A DNA stretch of 51,249 nt from assembly GCF_019375475.1 (NCBI RefSeq), contig NZ_JAHXGQ010000021.1:1-51249 (forward strand). The letters run 5' to 3'. The position numbers and the translations under genes were made by a program. Origin of the DNA: Saccharothrix obliqua (GTDB lineage Bacteria; Actinomycetota; Actinomycetes; Mycobacteriales; Pseudonocardiaceae). Shown piece by piece: positions 50,105-51,249 of this stretch (the stretch's first letter is position 1; the number at the start of each line of letters is the position of its first letter). Below the pieces are notes generated by a model. It worked only from the letters and a program-made list of their open reading frames with translations. It did not search any database and was not told the DNA's origin.

Positions 50105-51249
50105 TCAGGACCAGGCCATCGCGTCGTCGTCGGTCATGCGCCGAGCGCGGCGCGGCGGCGGGCCGGGAACACCAGCCAGGTGGTCGTCGATCCACGCCAG
50201 GCCACCGCGGTCGAGTACGTGCTGGGCGCGGGTGACCGACACGTAGGCCAGCATCGCGTCGGCCTTCGGCAGCTTGCCGGGCTTGCCGTCGTCGGTGGCC
50301 GTGGGCTGGCGGAAGTCGTCGCCGATGAGCACCCGATGCCACTCGCGGCCCTTGGCCTTGTGTGCAGTAGAAATGGTGAGCCGGGCGGTCTCCTCGCCCA
50401 CCAGGCGGCGGGTCGCACGGATCAGCTCGTCGGGACCGTGGTCGTCGACCAGGCGGACGAACACCCGCAGGTCCGACCCGGCGTCGTCCTGTTCGACGTA
50501 GTCCTGGACCTCGGCCCAGGTGGTGAACGCGGCCAGCTCGGGGTGCTGGGTGGCCTTCCCGGACTGGAGGGCCTGCGCCGCCTTGGCCATGTCTCCGATG
50601 GCCCGGCCACCGCCCACCAGGGCGACCCGCTCGCCCCGGTCCAGGGCCTTCATCGCCTGCCCCATCGCCTCGCCGTTGGTGCGGCAGAGGATGGCGTCCG
50701 GGTGCGACAACGGGGCCAGGTTCGAGGTGATGCCGGGCGTGCCGGTCAGGCGCAACGGGCTTTCCAGCGCGGTCAGCCACTTGTTCGCCTCGTCCGCGAT
50801 CTCAGGCCCGAATCGCCAGCTCTGCGTCAGCCGCAGCCGGGCCTGGGCGGGCCAGTTGGCCAGGGCGTCAATCGCGCCTCGCCATCCGTAAATAGCCTGG
50901 TTACTGTCGCCTACGGCTACCAGCTGCGCGTCGCGCTGGGACTGCACCACCTTGGCGATGACCGGGTCGGCATCCTGCGCCTCGTCGAAGAAGATCACGT
51001 CCGCGTTGAGGCTCGGCTCGGTCAGCGCCCACATCTTCAGGTAGTGGTCGTGCCGGAAGTTCAGCCGGCCGGACGTGCCTTGCAGGTCCCGCCACATCGC
51101 CTGCGCGTACGGCACGACCCACTCGGCTAGGTCCTGTCGCGCCGCGCCGTCCACGCCGTTGACCTTGGGCACATGGTGGGTGGTGATCTCGATGTCCGCG
51201 GTGTGGCAGAACTTCTCCACCGTGTTGCCCACGAGCTGGGCCAGCACCG
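50105..51249 (-). CDS. UvrD-like helicase, C-terminal part
   Basis: This holds the remaining motor motifs of the helicase whose N-terminal part is at 23-931: DVIFFDEAQDADPV (motif II), VAVGDSNQAIYGWRGA (III), LTQSWRFGPEIADEAN (IV), LTISTAHKAKGREWHRVLIG (V) and LAYVSVTRAQHVLD (VI). The order and spacing fit one intact enzyme of about 700 residues. The frame runs to the window edge and continues in the same frame from position 1 on the minus strand, back to the TGA at 23-25. A GTG at 51245-51247 could start a separate C-terminal product, which would lack the P-loop. Such helicases near relaxase genes may help unwind transfer or replication intermediates. Confidence 0.88.
   Translation of the reverse strand, partial: VLAQLVGNTVEKFCHTADIEITTHHVPKVNGVDGAARQDLAEWVVPYAQAMWRDLQGTSGRLNFRHDHYLKMWALTEPSLNADVIFFDEAQDADPVIAKVVQSQRDAQLVAVGDSNQAIYGWRGAIDALANWPAQARLRLTQSWRFGPEIADEANKWLTALESPLRLTGTPGITSNLAPLSHPDAILCRTNGEAMGQAMKALDRGERVALVGGGRAIGDMAKAAQALQSGKATQHPELAAFTTWAEVQDYVEQDDAGSDLRVFVRLVDDHGPDELIRATRRLVGEETARLTISTAHKAKGREWHRVLIGDDFRQPTATDDGKPGKLPKADAMLAYVSVTRAQHVLDRGGLAWIDDHLAGVPGPPPRRARRMTDDDAMAWS

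Overview
The window reads as a complete circular plasmid of about 51.2 kb from a high-GC actinomycete, probably a member of the Pseudonocardiales. This is inferred from very strong third-position GC, frequent GTG starts, an XRE/DUF397 regulator pair, a DUF4913 protein and MobF-type transfer genes. The circle is supported by one gene: a UvrD-like helicase starts near the left edge on the minus strand and continues in the same frame from the right edge. A single TGA lies in that reading frame 23 bases from the left end.

Layout. 0-3.3 kb: N-terminal half of the helicase, two unrecognised genes, a small zinc-ribbon gene, and a strong promoter reading into a structured gene-free stretch. 3.3-6.5 kb: a tyrosine recombinase beside a dif-like palindromic site, and a membrane-anchored pentapeptide-repeat protein. 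6.5-8.7 kb: a hairpin/twin-repeat leader with a 36-residue peptide gene, a HEPN-type TIGR02391 protein and a small membrane protein. 8.8-13.9 kb (mostly minus): an M3-family oligopeptidase, several small genes, a cluster of three perfect hairpins including a 25-bp inverted repeat, and an XRE-DUF5753/DUF397 pair with a clear operator. 14.1-18.2 kb (plus): four translationally coupled small genes, a textbook terminator, an ECF-like sigma factor, a polynucleotide-kinase-like P-loop protein and a second pentapeptide-repeat protein. 18.4-25.8 kb (minus): a coupled trio (coiled-coil protein, zinc-site protein, PD-(D/E)XK nuclease-like protein), a SprT-like metallopeptidase and an accessory operon of small proteins.

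25.8-34 kb is the likely maintenance region. It holds a gene-free kilobase, an unrecognised gene, a MerR-like HTH protein, a primase/winged-helix protein that is the best replication-initiator candidate, a ribbon-helix-helix protein, and a parA operon preceded by a perfect 38-bp palindrome. 34-51 kb is the transfer region. It holds a four-TM DUF2637/SpdB-like protein, a VirD4/TraG-type coupling protein, its DUF4913 partner, a 1715-residue MobF relaxase-helicase, a small relaxase-domain look-alike, a coiled-coil HTH protein and the helicase.

The relaxase, coupling protein, DUF4913 protein and membrane protein together suggest conjugative or mobilisable DNA transfer. ParA with its partner and the palindrome would handle segregation, and the recombinase with the dif-like site would handle multimer resolution. 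A recurring inverted repeat with GCGTCAC/GTGACGC arms marks gene ends at several places. No rRNA, tRNA, CRISPR array or insertion sequence was seen.
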